Of a stretch of 64,000 bases of DNA, positions 35,661-43,419 are shown one piece after another. A model generated the notes under the pieces. That model did no database searches. It was not told the origin of the DNA and saw only the letters and a list, made by a program, of their open reading frames with translations. Source of the stretch: Actinophytocola sp044466355 (lineage in GTDB: Bacteria; Actinomycetota; Actinomycetes; Mycobacteriales; Pseudonocardiaceae); NCBI RefSeq assembly GCF_044466355.1, contig NZ_JBITMQ010000001.1, positions 1,116,001-1,180,000 on the forward strand, given 5' to 3'. The translations under genes were made by a program, and so were the position numbers. The stretch's first letter is position 1. Each line of letters begins with the position of its first letter.

Positions 35661-35734
35661 AGGTCGTTAGCTCACCAGGTCAGAGCAGCCGACTCTTAAT
35701 CGGCGGGTACGGGGTTCGAGTCCCCGACGACCTA
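35661..35734 (+). tRNA. tRNA-Lys (anticodon CTT)
   Basis: The acceptor AGGTCGT (35661-35667) pairs perfectly with ACGACCT (35727-35733), with discriminator A. The D arm is GCTC-N9-GAGC. The anticodon stem GCCGA/TCGGC carries the loop CTCTTAA, anticodon CTT. The variable loop is GGGTA and the T arm CGGGG-TTCGAGT-CCCCG. All parts are canonical except the A1-T72 end pair, so it is probably functional. No CCA is encoded. It is the third member of the array on the + strand. Confidence 0.85.
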
Positions 35735-35745
35735 CGACCGGCCAC

Positions 35746-35818
35746 GGGCCGCTAGCTCAATCGCGCAGAGCAGCCGGCTTTACCCGGCGGGTTCGGGGTT
35801 CGAGTCCCCGGCGGCCCA
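35746..35818 (+). tRNA. tRNA-like gene with abnormal anticodon loop
   Basis: The acceptor GGGCCGC (35746-35752) pairs perfectly with GCGGCCC (35811-35817). The D arm is GCTC-N9-GAGC and the T arm CGGGG-TTCGAGT-CCCCG. The anticodon stem GCCGG/CCGGC leaves only six bases, CTTTAC, so no anticodon can be assigned (one more T would give TTT, Lys). It could be a genuine 6- or 8-base-loop tRNA, or a one-base sequencing deletion like those elsewhere in this assembly. Confidence 0.6.
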
Positions 35819-35832
35819 CGCAGCCCTGTCAT

Positions 35833-35905
35833 TCCCTCGAAGCGCAACAGGCTGCGCGCCCGACTGTTGATCGGGAGGTACCAGGTTCGAGTCCTGGCGG
35901 GGGAG
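35833..35905 (+). tRNA. tRNA-Asn (anticodon GTT)
   Basis: The acceptor TCCCTCG (35833-35839) pairs with CGGGGGA (35898-35904), with one T-G pair, and the discriminator is G. The D arm is GCGC-AACAGGCT-GCGC. The anticodon stem CCCGA/TCGGG carries the loop CTGTTGA, anticodon GTT at 35866-35868. The variable loop is AGGTA and the T arm CCAGG-TTCGAGT-CCTGG. It is 73 nt. The folding is complete, so it is probably functional. It ends 66 bp from the PhoD stop on the other strand. Confidence 0.8.
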
Positions 35906-35970
35906 CCGCGTGTCCGGCAGGGAGCGCGGCTGGTCCGGTGGGGAAGTGCCGGACCAGCCGCGCAGGGGGA

Positions 35971-37578
35971 TCAGACGCGACGTGCGCCGGGCTTGCCGTC
36001 CTCGGTGACGAAGGTCGCGAGCGTGTACAGCGGCGCGTCCGGGCGCAGGACCGTGTCGGAGACGCGGAACTCGGCCAGCCACCGCTCCGGCGTCACGTCG
36101 ACGCGGATGTAGCCGCGCTGGTTGTTCTGCAGCACCAGGTGCGGGTTGTCCTCGGTCGGCCCGTACACGGTGGTCACGTTGGCGGGGTCGCCGCCGCTCG
36201 AGATGGACGTGCCGAGGTACTCCGTCGCGAGGGTCTCCGAGGCCGGGTCGGCGAAGTCGGCCTTCAGGTCGAACACCCAGTTGCGGTGCGCGTCGCCGGT
36301 GATGATCACCGGGTTGGCCGGCCGGTGCGCGGCGATGTGGCGCAGCAGCTGGTCGCGGTCGGCGACGTAGCCCTCGCCCCAGCTGTCCTGCGAGGTGTAC
36401 TGGACGCCGGGGCCGGTCCTGCGGTCGAACGGCGCGAACTTCGTCTGGTTGCCGATGATGTTCCACCGGGCCGTCGACGTGGCGAGACCCTCCTGCAGCC
36501 ACCGCTCCTGCTCGTCACCGAGGATCGTGCGGTCGGAGTCGAGCGCGCCGGGGGAGTAGCCGCCGACCGCCTGGCCCGCGTTCCAGGACGCCTGGTCCGA
36601 CCGGTACTGCCGGGTGTCGAGCAGGTGGAACTGAGCGAGCGCGCCGTAGTGCACACGCCGGAACAGCTGGAGGTCCGCGCCCGCGGGCATGGACGACCGC
36701 CGCAGCGGCATGTTCTCGTAGTACGCCTGGTAGGCCGCGGCGCGGCGGGCCAGGAACTCGGCGCCGGACTGGCCGCCGCCGATGTCGTCGGCGTAGTTGT
36801 TGGTCACCTCGTGGTCGTCGGGGACGACCAGGAACGGCAGCGCGGCGTGCGCGGCCTGCAGCGCCGGTTCGGTCTTGTACTGCGCGTGCCGGACGCGGTA
36901 GTCGGCGAGCGTCATGATCTCCCGCAGCGGCGCGTGCGGCCGGTTCACCGCCGGGTTGCCCGCGGAGTCGCCCTCGTAGATGTAGTCGCCGAGGTGTACG
37001 ACGAGGTCCAGGTCGGAGGCGACGATGTCGCGGTAGCCGACGAAGTGGCCCGCCGGGAAGTTCTGGCAGCTCGTCACGGCCAGCCGCAGCCGGTCCACGG
37101 CGGCGCCGGACGCCGGTGCGGTCGAGGTGCGCCCGACCGGGCTGATCGCCGGGCCGACACGGAACCGGTAGAAGTACTCGCGTGCGGGGCGCAACCCGGA
37201 CAGCTCGACGTGCACCGAGTGGCCTGCCTCCGGGGTGGCCTCGACCGCGCCCCGGCGGACGATCCGGGAGAACCGCTCGTCCTCGGCGACCTCGAACCGC
37301 ACCCCGAACGCCTGGGGCGGAATCCCGCCGCTGCCGTCCTCGGCGAGCGGGTCGACCGCGAGCCGGGTCCACAGCACGACGCCGTCCGGCAGCGGGTCAC
37401 CGGAGGCGACGCCGAGGCGGAACGGGTGGTCGAAGTGGGACGGGGCGGCGGCGGCCCGCCCGGCGTTGGCGGTCGTCCCGCCGACGATGGCGGCGGCGGT
37501 GCCGAGACCGCCGAGCGCGAGCAGATGACGCCGGCTGAGACCGGCCGATGGCGGGGACTGTGGCGCGTCGGAACTCAT
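35971..37578 (-). CDS. phoD: Tat-exported alkaline phosphatase PhoD
   Basis: This 535-aa protein has a Tat signal (LSRRHLLALGGLGTAAAIVG) and the PhoD layout: an Ig-like N-domain (about 50-140) and then a calcineurin-like core with LVVHLGDYIYEGD, VVPDDHEVTNNYADD and VIITGDAHRNWVFDLKADF, which hold the metal-ligand Asp, Asn and His residues. It releases phosphate from mono- and diesters outside the cell using Ca2+/Fe3+. ATG 37578 starts the signal peptide. It is monocistronic and would be expected under PhoP control. I could see only a weak GTTCGCC-type half-site upstream, so regulation is not shown. Confidence 0.92.
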   Translation of the reverse strand: MSSDAPQSPPSAGLSRRHLLALGGLGTAAAIVGGTTANAGRAAAAPSHFDHPFRLGVASGDPLPDGVVLWTRLAVDPLAEDGSGGIPPQAFGVRFEVAEDERFSRIVRRGAVEATPEAGHSVHVELSGLRPAREYFYRFRVGPAISPVGRTSTAPASGAAVDRLRLAVTSCQNFPAGHFVGYRDIVASDLDLVVHLGDYIYEGDSAGNPAVNRPHAPLREIMTLADYRVRHAQYKTEPALQAAHAALPFLVVPDDHEVTNNYADDIGGGQSGAEFLARRAAAYQAYYENMPLRRSSMPAGADLQLFRRVHYGALAQFHLLDTRQYRSDQASWNAGQAVGGYSPGALDSDRTILGDEQERWLQEGLATSTARWNIIGNQTKFAPFDRRTGPGVQYTSQDSWGEGYVADRDQLLRHIAAHRPANPVIITGDAHRNWVFDLKADFADPASETLATEYLGTSISSGGDPANVTTVYGPTEDNPHLVLQNNQRGYIRVDVTPERWLAEFRVSDTVLRPDAPLYTLATFVTEDGKPGARRV

Positions 37579-37828
37579 GCCTGGACGCTGTCACCGCCGG
37601 GCGTGAGTTCGATCAACGGCGTGGGACGTCCTGGCGAACACCCGCTTGCCGACAGGTGGCGGCGCGGACCGGCCGCTTCGAATCGTGTCGTGGGGACAGA
37701 ACGTGACGTGCCCGTGACGCAGGCGAACAGGGTCGAAAGTCCTCTATGGTCACGGCGTGTGGCCGTCGCATACTGGCTGGCGTGGTCGGGGGAAGCAGAT
37801 CATTTCTCTCGGCCAAGGGAGTCCAGGA

Positions 37829-38230
37829 GTGCGTCGATTCACGAAATACCTCATCGGTGCGGTGATGCTGGCCGTGCTGACACTGGTCGGTTCCGCGGGG
37901 ATGGCGTCGGCGGCCTCGGTCGCTCCGGTGTCGGGCATCGGTAACCCGTCGTGCGCGGGCGGGCTGAAGATCGAGCCCGTGCAGTCGGGCCAGTACGGTC
38001 CGGTGACCATCGTCGTCAGTGGACAGTCGTTCGGCTTCAGCACGAGCGGCGACGTCGTGACGTCCGTGATCGTCAAGGGCGGTCCCGGGTACAACCTCTA
38101 CTCGTACCCGGCACCGGGTGTCACGTCCGACAGCGGCCTGACCGCACCCACCAACGCGAAGACCGGCCAGCCGTACGGACTGAGCCATCTCTGCTTCTTC
38201 ACGGAGAAGAAGGGCGAGGACCCCAAGTAG
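37829..38230 (+). CDS. Small secreted protein, unknown function
   Basis: This 133-aa protein has a clear signal peptide (start GTG 37829; VRRFTKYLIGAVMLAVLTLV, cleavage near SAAS) and a mature part of about 100 residues rich in Gly, Ser and Val, with two cysteines (NPSCAGG and SHLCFFTE) that probably form a disulfide. It has a compact beta-rich look and no known domain. It begins a short row of + genes with the lysyl-oxidase-like protein 60 bp downstream. Both are secreted, so they may be co-expressed. Confidence 0.7.
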   Translation: MRRFTKYLIGAVMLAVLTLVGSAGMASAASVAPVSGIGNPSCAGGLKIEPVQSGQYGPVTIVVSGQSFGFSTSGDVVTSVIVKGGPGYNLYSYPAPGVTSDSGLTAPTNAKTGQPYGLSHLCFFTEKKGEDPK

Positions 38231-38290
38231 CACACCGGTGACCGGCGCGCTCGCGTGACGCGGGCGCGCCGGCGGTCCTGGAGGTATGTG

Positions 38291-39040
38291 GTGTTTCGCC
38301 GGATCTTCGTCGCCGCCGCGACGCTCACGCTCGTCACGATCGCGCAGCCGACCGCCGCCGCGGCCGCTCCTGTCCCGCCGGACCTCGGCATGGCCAGGCT
38401 GACCGACCTGACGGTCACCACTACCGCGGGCGGGCAGCAGCAGCTGCGGTTCTCGTCCACCGTCGTCAACGTCGGCGCCGGTCCCTTCCTTGTGGTCGGG
38501 TCGCGTCCGGACACGGTTTCGGAGTTCGGGCTGACACAACGGATCCGGCAGTCCGACGGGTCCTCAGTGGACACCCCGGTGACCGCGACGGTGGTCTTCG
38601 CGGGAGACGGGCACGGGCACTGGCACGTCCGCGACCTGGAGACCTACACGCTGCACCGCCTGGACACCGGCGCGCCGGCCGGGTACGGCGCCAAGGGCGG
38701 CTTCTGCTTCATGGACACGACCGCCTACCGCCTTGCGCTGCCGGGGGCGCCGCAGCAGGCCCAGTACACCGACGAAGGCTGCGGCGGCGCGACCTCGACG
38801 ACGCTCGCGATGGGCCTGTCCGTCGGTTGGGGCGACCGGTACGGGTGGACGCTGTCCGACCAGTACGTCGACGTCACCGGCATCCCGGTGGGGAAGTACC
38901 GCCTCCGTGCGGTCGCCGACGCGCAGGGCCGGTTCACCGAGAGCAGCCGCGCCAACAACGAGACGTGGGTGGACTTCTCACTGGCGACCCGCCGCGGCGG
39001 CCTCGTGGTCAAGGTGCTCGGGTACGGTCCGGCCGCGTGA
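38291..39040 (+). CDS. Secreted lysyl-oxidase-family protein
   Basis: This 249-aa protein has a signal peptide (1-27) ending in AAAAAP. The copper-binding cluster GHGHWHVRDLETYTL (three alternating His) is the hallmark of lysyl oxidases, followed by Cys-containing blocks GGFCFMDTTAYRL and TDEGCGG and the C-terminal ANNETWVDFSL segment. Family members oxidise lysine side chains with copper and a lysine-tyrosylquinone. Bacterial ones are scarcely studied and their substrates are unknown. The start is GTG 38291, six bases after GGAGG; GTG 38288 is also possible. Confidence 0.85.
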   Translation: MFRRIFVAAATLTLVTIAQPTAAAAAPVPPDLGMARLTDLTVTTTAGGQQQLRFSSTVVNVGAGPFLVVGSRPDTVSEFGLTQRIRQSDGSSVDTPVTATVVFAGDGHGHWHVRDLETYTLHRLDTGAPAGYGAKGGFCFMDTTAYRLALPGAPQQAQYTDEGCGGATSTTLAMGLSVGWGDRYGWTLSDQYVDVTGIPVGKYRLRAVADAQGRFTESSRANNETWVDFSLATRRGGLVVKVLGYGPAA

Positions 39041-39118
39041 CCCCGTCGGCGGTTGTCCGGTGCGCGGATCGGGGATACGGTCACCTCCGCGAGACCCGGC
39101 CCGGGGGAGGAGCCACCG

Positions 39119-39571
39119 ATGATCACGGACCCGACGATCATCCGGATCGGCGACGCGGTACAGCTCAACCACGAGGGTGACCGGGCAGCCGCCCGCGTCC
39201 TCTTCGCGGAGCTCTGGGACGAGATCGGCGGCGAACGAGGAGACCCACTGCACCGCTGCACGCTGGCCCACGCGATGGCCGACGCGCAGGACGACGTGCA
39301 CCAGGAGCTGCTCTGGGACCAGCGTGCGCTCGATGCGGCCGACCAGCTCACCGACGAGCGCGTGGCACAGGCCGGGGTGCCGCTGTCGGTGACCGGCCTG
39401 TACCCGTCGCTGCACCTGAACCTGAGCGAGTGCTACCGCAGGCTCGGCGACCTCGCGAGCGCCCGCGACCACCTCCGCCGCGCGAAGGAGAGGATCGACA
39501 TCCTGGCCGACGACGAGTACGGCCGGATGATCAGGAACGGCATGGCGGAGATCGCCGAACGACTGCGCTGA
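39119..39571 (+). CDS. TPR-like helical protein, unknown function
   Basis: This 150-aa alpha-helical protein has paired-helix segments: AARVLFAELWDEIGG, HRCTLAHAMADAQ, and SLHLNLSECYRRLGDLASARDHLRRAKERI. The last matches a TPR consensus. It probably binds another protein. ATG 39119 follows GGGGGAGGAG. The next gene starts 7 bp after its stop, so it may be co-transcribed with the acetyltransferase. Confidence 0.75.
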   Translation: MITDPTIIRIGDAVQLNHEGDRAAARVLFAELWDEIGGERGDPLHRCTLAHAMADAQDDVHQELLWDQRALDAADQLTDERVAQAGVPLSVTGLYPSLHLNLSECYRRLGDLASARDHLRRAKERIDILADDEYGRMIRNGMAEIAERLR

Positions 39572-39577
39572 CCCGAC

Positions 39578-40111
39578 GTGGTCGAGATCCGGGACGCGAC
39601 TCCCGCCGACGCGCACGCGATCGCCACCGTCCTGGTGCGGTCCTGGCGCGCCGCCTACCGAGGTCTGCTCCCCGACGACGTCCTCGCCGGGCTGTCCGTC
39701 GTCGAACGGGAACGGGTCTGGTCCGACGTCCTCACCACCTGCCCGCCGCGCACCCGCGCGGTCGTCGCCACGCTCGACGGTGACGTCGTCGGCTTCGCCG
39801 CGACCGGGCCGCCGCTCGTGCCCGCCGATCGCGCCGACCCCACGCTCGGCGACCTGTACGCGCTCTACCTCGCGCCCGACGTGTGGCGCCTCGGCATCGG
39901 GACCCGGCTCCACGCGGCGGCCCTCGAACGGCTCCGGACCTGCGGCTTCACCCACGCCGGCCTGTGGGTTCTCGACACCAACCACCGTGCCCTGCGCTTC
40001 TACCACCGCCACGGCTGGACCGACACCGGACGATCCCAGCTCGACCGCGGGCCCGGCGGCACCGAGCTGAACGAACGACGCCTCCACCACGACCTGACGG
40101 TCGGCTCTTGA
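39578..40111 (+). CDS. GNAT-family N-acetyltransferase
   Basis: This 177-aa GNAT protein has LYLAPDVWRLGIGTRLHAAA as the acetyl-CoA motif, followed by HAGLWVLDTNHRALRFYHRHGW. It begins at GTG 39578, seven bp after the TPR-like gene. The substrate is unknown. A MerR-type promoter for the aldo/keto reductase overlaps its last codons. Confidence 0.85.
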   Translation: MVEIRDATPADAHAIATVLVRSWRAAYRGLLPDDVLAGLSVVERERVWSDVLTTCPPRTRAVVATLDGDVVGFAATGPPLVPADRADPTLGDLYALYLAPDVWRLGIGTRLHAAALERLRTCGFTHAGLWVLDTNHRALRFYHRHGWTDTGRSQLDRGPGGTELNERRLHHDLTVGS

Positions 40112-40138
40112 GCTGGAGCGCGCTCCAGGCCCTAGCGT
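40108..40138 (+). promoter_or_regulatory. MerR-type promoter/operator with 19-bp spacer
   Basis: A -35 TTGAGC (40108-40113) and -10 TAGCGT (40133-40138) are 19 bp apart, the long spacing typical of MerR-activated promoters. The spacer holds the perfect palindrome CTGGAGCG/CGCTCCAG (40113-40128). It lies directly before the aldo/keto reductase; the MerR protein itself is not in the window. Confidence 0.65.
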
Positions 40139-40145
40139 CGGCGCC

Positions 40146-41150
40146 ATGGAGTATCGATTCCTGGGCAGGTCGGGTCTTCAGGTGAGCGAGCTGTGCCTCG
40201 GCACGATGATGTTCGGCGAGCGGACCGACGAACCGACGAGCCACCGGATACTGGACATGTTCGCCGAGGCCGGCGGCACCTTCATCGACACGGCGGACGT
40301 CTACGGCCACGGCCGTGCCGAGGAGATCCTGGGCGGCTGGCTGAGGACGCGTCGCCGCGCGGACTACGTCATCGCCACGAAGACGTTCGGGGAGATGGGC
40401 CCGGGCCCCAACGAACGCGGCCTCTCACGCAAGCACATCCTCGACGCCGTGCGGGCCAGTCTCCGCAGGCTGGGCACGGACCACATCGACCTGTACCAGC
40501 TGCACGTCTGGGACGACGGCACGCCGCTCGAGGAGTCGCTGTCCACCCTCGACGGGCTGGTGCGGGAGGGAACGGTCCGCTACGTCGGGGTCAGCAACTT
40601 CACCGGCTGGCAGCTGCAGAAGGCCGTCGACATCTCGGCGATGCGTGGCTGGGAGGTGCTGGTGTCCCTGCAGCCCCTGTACAACCTGCTCGACCGGGAG
40701 GCGGAGTGGGAGCTGTTCCCCGTCTGCCGCGCGGAAGGGCTGGCCGTGCTCCCGTGGTCCCCGCTGCGGGCGGGCTGGTTGTCCGGTGCGCACCGCCGGG
40801 GCGCGACCGCTCCGGTGGCGGGCAGCCGCGTCGAGGCAGGGGCCGAAGCCGGGGTGGTCCCGTGGGGCGGCTACGCCACCGAACGCACGTGGCGCGTGCT
40901 CGACGAGGTGGCCGCGATCGCGAGCGAGACCGGGCGCACCGCGGCACAGGTGTCGCTGCGCTGGCTGCTGCAACGCCCGCCGGTCACCGCTCCCATCATC
41001 GGCCCGCGCACCCTCGACCACGCGAAGGACAACCTGGCCTCGATCGAATGGACGCTGGCCCCCGAACAGGTGGACCGTCTCACCGCCGCCAGCGAGCCCG
41101 AAAGCCTGCCGTACCCGTACGGACTGCTGACCCGCTTCGTCCGGCGCTGA
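40146..41150 (+). CDS. Aldo/keto reductase
   Basis: This 334-aa TIM-barrel NADPH reductase has the catalytic tetrad in place: Asp/Tyr in FIDTADVYGHGRAEE (about residues 46-60), Lys in VIATKTFGEMGPG and His in IDLYQLHVWDDG. The C-terminal PIIGPRTLDHAKDNLASIEW block closes the cofactor site. It reduces aldehydes or ketones, often in detoxification. It starts close behind the MerR-type promoter, with a very short leader (start point estimated at 7-8 bases upstream). The end overlaps the VanZ-like gene on the other strand by about 70 bp. Confidence 0.9.
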   Translation: MEYRFLGRSGLQVSELCLGTMMFGERTDEPTSHRILDMFAEAGGTFIDTADVYGHGRAEEILGGWLRTRRRADYVIATKTFGEMGPGPNERGLSRKHILDAVRASLRRLGTDHIDLYQLHVWDDGTPLEESLSTLDGLVREGTVRYVGVSNFTGWQLQKAVDISAMRGWEVLVSLQPLYNLLDREAEWELFPVCRAEGLAVLPWSPLRAGWLSGAHRRGATAPVAGSRVEAGAEAGVVPWGGYATERTWRVLDEVAAIASETGRTAAQVSLRWLLQRPPVTAPIIGPRTLDHAKDNLASIEWTLAPEQVDRLTAASEPESLPYPYGLLTRFVRR

Positions 41151-41688
41151 GCCCGTCCGCCCGCGGGCCCGACCACCAGCGGCGCGACGCGAACGCGGCC
41201 AGCCCGGCGCCCGCGGCGTTGAGCAGCACGTCGTCCACAGAGGACACCCGGTCCAGCTGGAGGACGAACTGCGCGGTCTCGACCAGGACCGAGCAGCCCG
41301 CCGCGAGCACCAGGACCCGCGGTGTCGACGCGAGCGCTGCGAACCGCAGCGGGACGAAGACCCCCAGTGCCGCGAACACCAGCAGGTTGCCGACGATCTG
41401 TCCTGGCGACATCGCGAACAGGTCCCGCAGCGGTACCAGGCTCAGCCGACCGGTCACCTCGCCCGCCCGGCTGCCCGGCAACAGGATCATCCACACCCAC
41501 GGCACCGTCCCGTAGATCATGCCGACCTCGGCCAGCGACGCGCGCCAGGCCCACGACCGCGAGGCGCCCTCGGCGACCCGTCGGCGCGCCAGAAGCCACA
41601 CCACCAACGTGGTCAACGGCAGCACGGCGACCGTGATGACCACGACGCCGGTGAACGTGCCGACCCAGCCGGCCCACCCCTCGAACAC
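41080..41688 (-). CDS. VanZ-family membrane protein
   Basis: This 202-aa protein has four to five membrane helices (about 10-33, 53-72, 95-115, 122-140, 150-165) with the VanZ-like segments LVPLRDLF, QIVGNLLVFAALGVFVPL and VETAQFVLQLDRVSSVDDVLLNAAGA. VanZ-like proteins can change sensitivity to glycopeptides and lipids, but the wide family is mostly uncharacterised. Its last 23 codons overlap the aldo/keto reductase, so a shorter end is possible only if sequence errors exist. It is 2.1 kb from a ddl-murF pair; a joint role is not shown. Confidence 0.8.
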   Translation of the reverse strand: MFEGWAGWVGTFTGVVVITVAVLPLTTLVVWLLARRRVAEGASRSWAWRASLAEVGMIYGTVPWVWMILLPGSRAGEVTGRLSLVPLRDLFAMSPGQIVGNLLVFAALGVFVPLRFAALASTPRVLVLAAGCSVLVETAQFVLQLDRVSSVDDVLLNAAGAGLAAFASRRWWSGPRADGLSAGRSGSAVRTGTAGFRARWRR

Positions 41689-41768
41689 GCCACCTCCCCG
41701 GTTCGGTGCAGGCCGAATCTACGGGTGCGGCACCGGAGCCGGAGCGAGGCGTCTGCTACGGTGCCAGT

Positions 41769-42422
41769 ATGCAATATATTAGCCGGATGGACCGGGTCCG
41801 GCTCAGCGACCAGGCGCTCGGTGCCATCAGGCGGGCGATCGTGGTGGGTGAGCTGGCGCCGGGGACGCCGGTGAAGGACGTGGAGCTGGCCGCCCGGATG
41901 GGCCTGTCACGCACGCCGGTCCGGGAGGCGCTCGCCAGGCTGACGGACGAGGGGCTGATCGAGTCCAAGCCGCACAGCTACACGCGGGTCACGCCGTTGG
42001 ACGCCGACGCGGTCCGGGACGCGCACGCCGTCGTGCAGTCCATGCACGGGCTGGCCACGCGGCTGGCCGTGCCCCGGCTCACGGCGGCGCACCTGGACGC
42101 GATGCGCGAGGCGAACACCCGGTTCGCGGCCGCGGTCGACGGCGGAGCGCTGGAGGACGCCATCGACCGCGACGACGCCTTCCACGGCGTGCTGGTGACG
42201 GCGTCCGGGAACGCGGCGGTCGCGGCCACGGTCGGGCGGTACACGCCGTTGCTGCACCGCGCGATCTACCTCTACTTCCGGTCCCCGCTGGGCCGGGACT
42301 CGGCCCCGATGCACGACCGGATCATCGCCGCGTGCGAGGCCGGTGACGCCACCCTCGCGGCCGGGCTCGCCGAGCGGAACTGGGCGAACCTGGCGGTACT
42401 GCTGGAGGAGAAGCAGCCATGA
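41769..42422 (+). CDS. GntR-family regulator (FCD type), likely of acdS
   Basis: A protein of 217 aa from ATG 41769, or 211 aa from ATG 41787. It has a winged helix (ELAARMGLSRTPVREALARL) and an FCD ligand domain (about 80-205) with the conserved His/Asp segments RDDAFHGVLV and HDRIIAACEAGD. Neither start has a clear ribosome site; an AT-rich, partly palindromic GCAATATATTAGC lies between them. Its stop overlaps the acdS start (ATGA), so the pair is co-transcribed. Regulator-acdS pairs of this kind are known in actinobacteria, with ACC or a related amino acid as probable ligand. Confidence 0.85.
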   Translation: MQYISRMDRVRLSDQALGAIRRAIVVGELAPGTPVKDVELAARMGLSRTPVREALARLTDEGLIESKPHSYTRVTPLDADAVRDAHAVVQSMHGLATRLAVPRLTAAHLDAMREANTRFAAAVDGGALEDAIDRDDAFHGVLVTASGNAAVAATVGRYTPLLHRAIYLYFRSPLGRDSAPMHDRIIAACEAGDATLAAGLAERNWANLAVLLEEKQP

Positions 42423-43419
42423 CCTTCGCGACGTTCGAGCGCTACCCGTTGCTGCTCGGCCCGTCCCCGATCCACCCGCTCGAACGCCTCACCGCGCACC
42501 TGGGCGGCGCCGAGCTGTGGGCCAAGCGCGAGGACCTGAACTCGGGACTCGCCTTCGGGGGCAACAAGACCCGCAAACTCGAGTACCTCGTCGCGGACGC
42601 GCTCGCCAAGGGCTGCGACACGCTCGTGTCGATCGGTGGCGTGCAGTCCAACCACACCAGGCAGGTCGCCGCCGCGGCCGTGCGGGCCGGCTGAAGTGCG
42701 TGCTGGTGCAGGAGAAGTGGGTCGACTGGGAGGACCGGGGCTACGACCGGGTCGGCAACATCCAGCTGAGCAGGCTGATGGGCGCCGACGTCCGGCGCGA
42801 CCCGTCCGGCTTCGGCATCGAGGTCAAGGAGTCCTGGCAGCGCGCGCTCGAGGACGTGCGTGCCGCGGGTGGCACCCCGTACTCCATCCCGGCGGGCGCC
42901 TCCGATCACCCGCTCGGCGGCCTCGGCTTCGCCGACTGGGCCGACGAGGTCGCGCGGCAGGAGCGTGCGCTGGGCGTCTTCTTCGACACGGTCATCGTCT
43001 GCTCGGTCACCGGCAGCACCCAGGCGGGCATGGTCGCCGGTTTCGCCGGGCAGGACCGGAAACGGCGGGTGATCGGCGTCGACGCGTCGGCCAAACCCGC
43101 CGAGACCCTGGACGCGATCCGCCGGATCGCCAAGCAGACCGCCGAACTGCGCGGCACGTCCGTGTCGGACGACGACGTGGAACTGGACGAGCGCTACCAC
43201 GCCGGGATCTACGGCATCCCGGACGACCAGACCATCGCGGCCATGAAGCTCGCCGCCCGCACCGAGGCGATGATCACCGACCCGGTCTACGAGGGCAAGT
43301 CGATGGCCGGTCTGATCGACCTCGTCACCAGCGGCGAGATCGGCCGGGACGCGCGCGTGCTGTACGCACACCTCGGCGGCCAGCCCGCGCTGAACGCGTA
43401 CTCGGAACTGGCGTTCTAG
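42419..43419 (+). pseudogene. acdS: 1-aminocyclopropane-1-carboxylate deaminase, frameshifted
   Basis: This PLP enzyme splits the plant-ethylene precursor ACC to ammonia and 2-oxobutyrate. The N-half (FERYPLLLGPSPIHPLERL; EDLNSGLAFGGNKTRKLEYL with the PLP Lys; SIGGVQSNHTRQVAAAA) is interrupted at TGA 42692-42694. Adding one C near 42691 rejoins it to GLKCVLVQEKWVDW and the intact rest, about 333 aa in all. The ACC-deaminase marker residues are present: Glu in DPVYEGKSM and Leu in AHLGG, where D-cysteine desulfhydrases differ. As other one-base indels exist in this assembly, an error is likelier than a true pseudogene. It is coupled to the GntR gene upstream. Confidence 0.85.
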
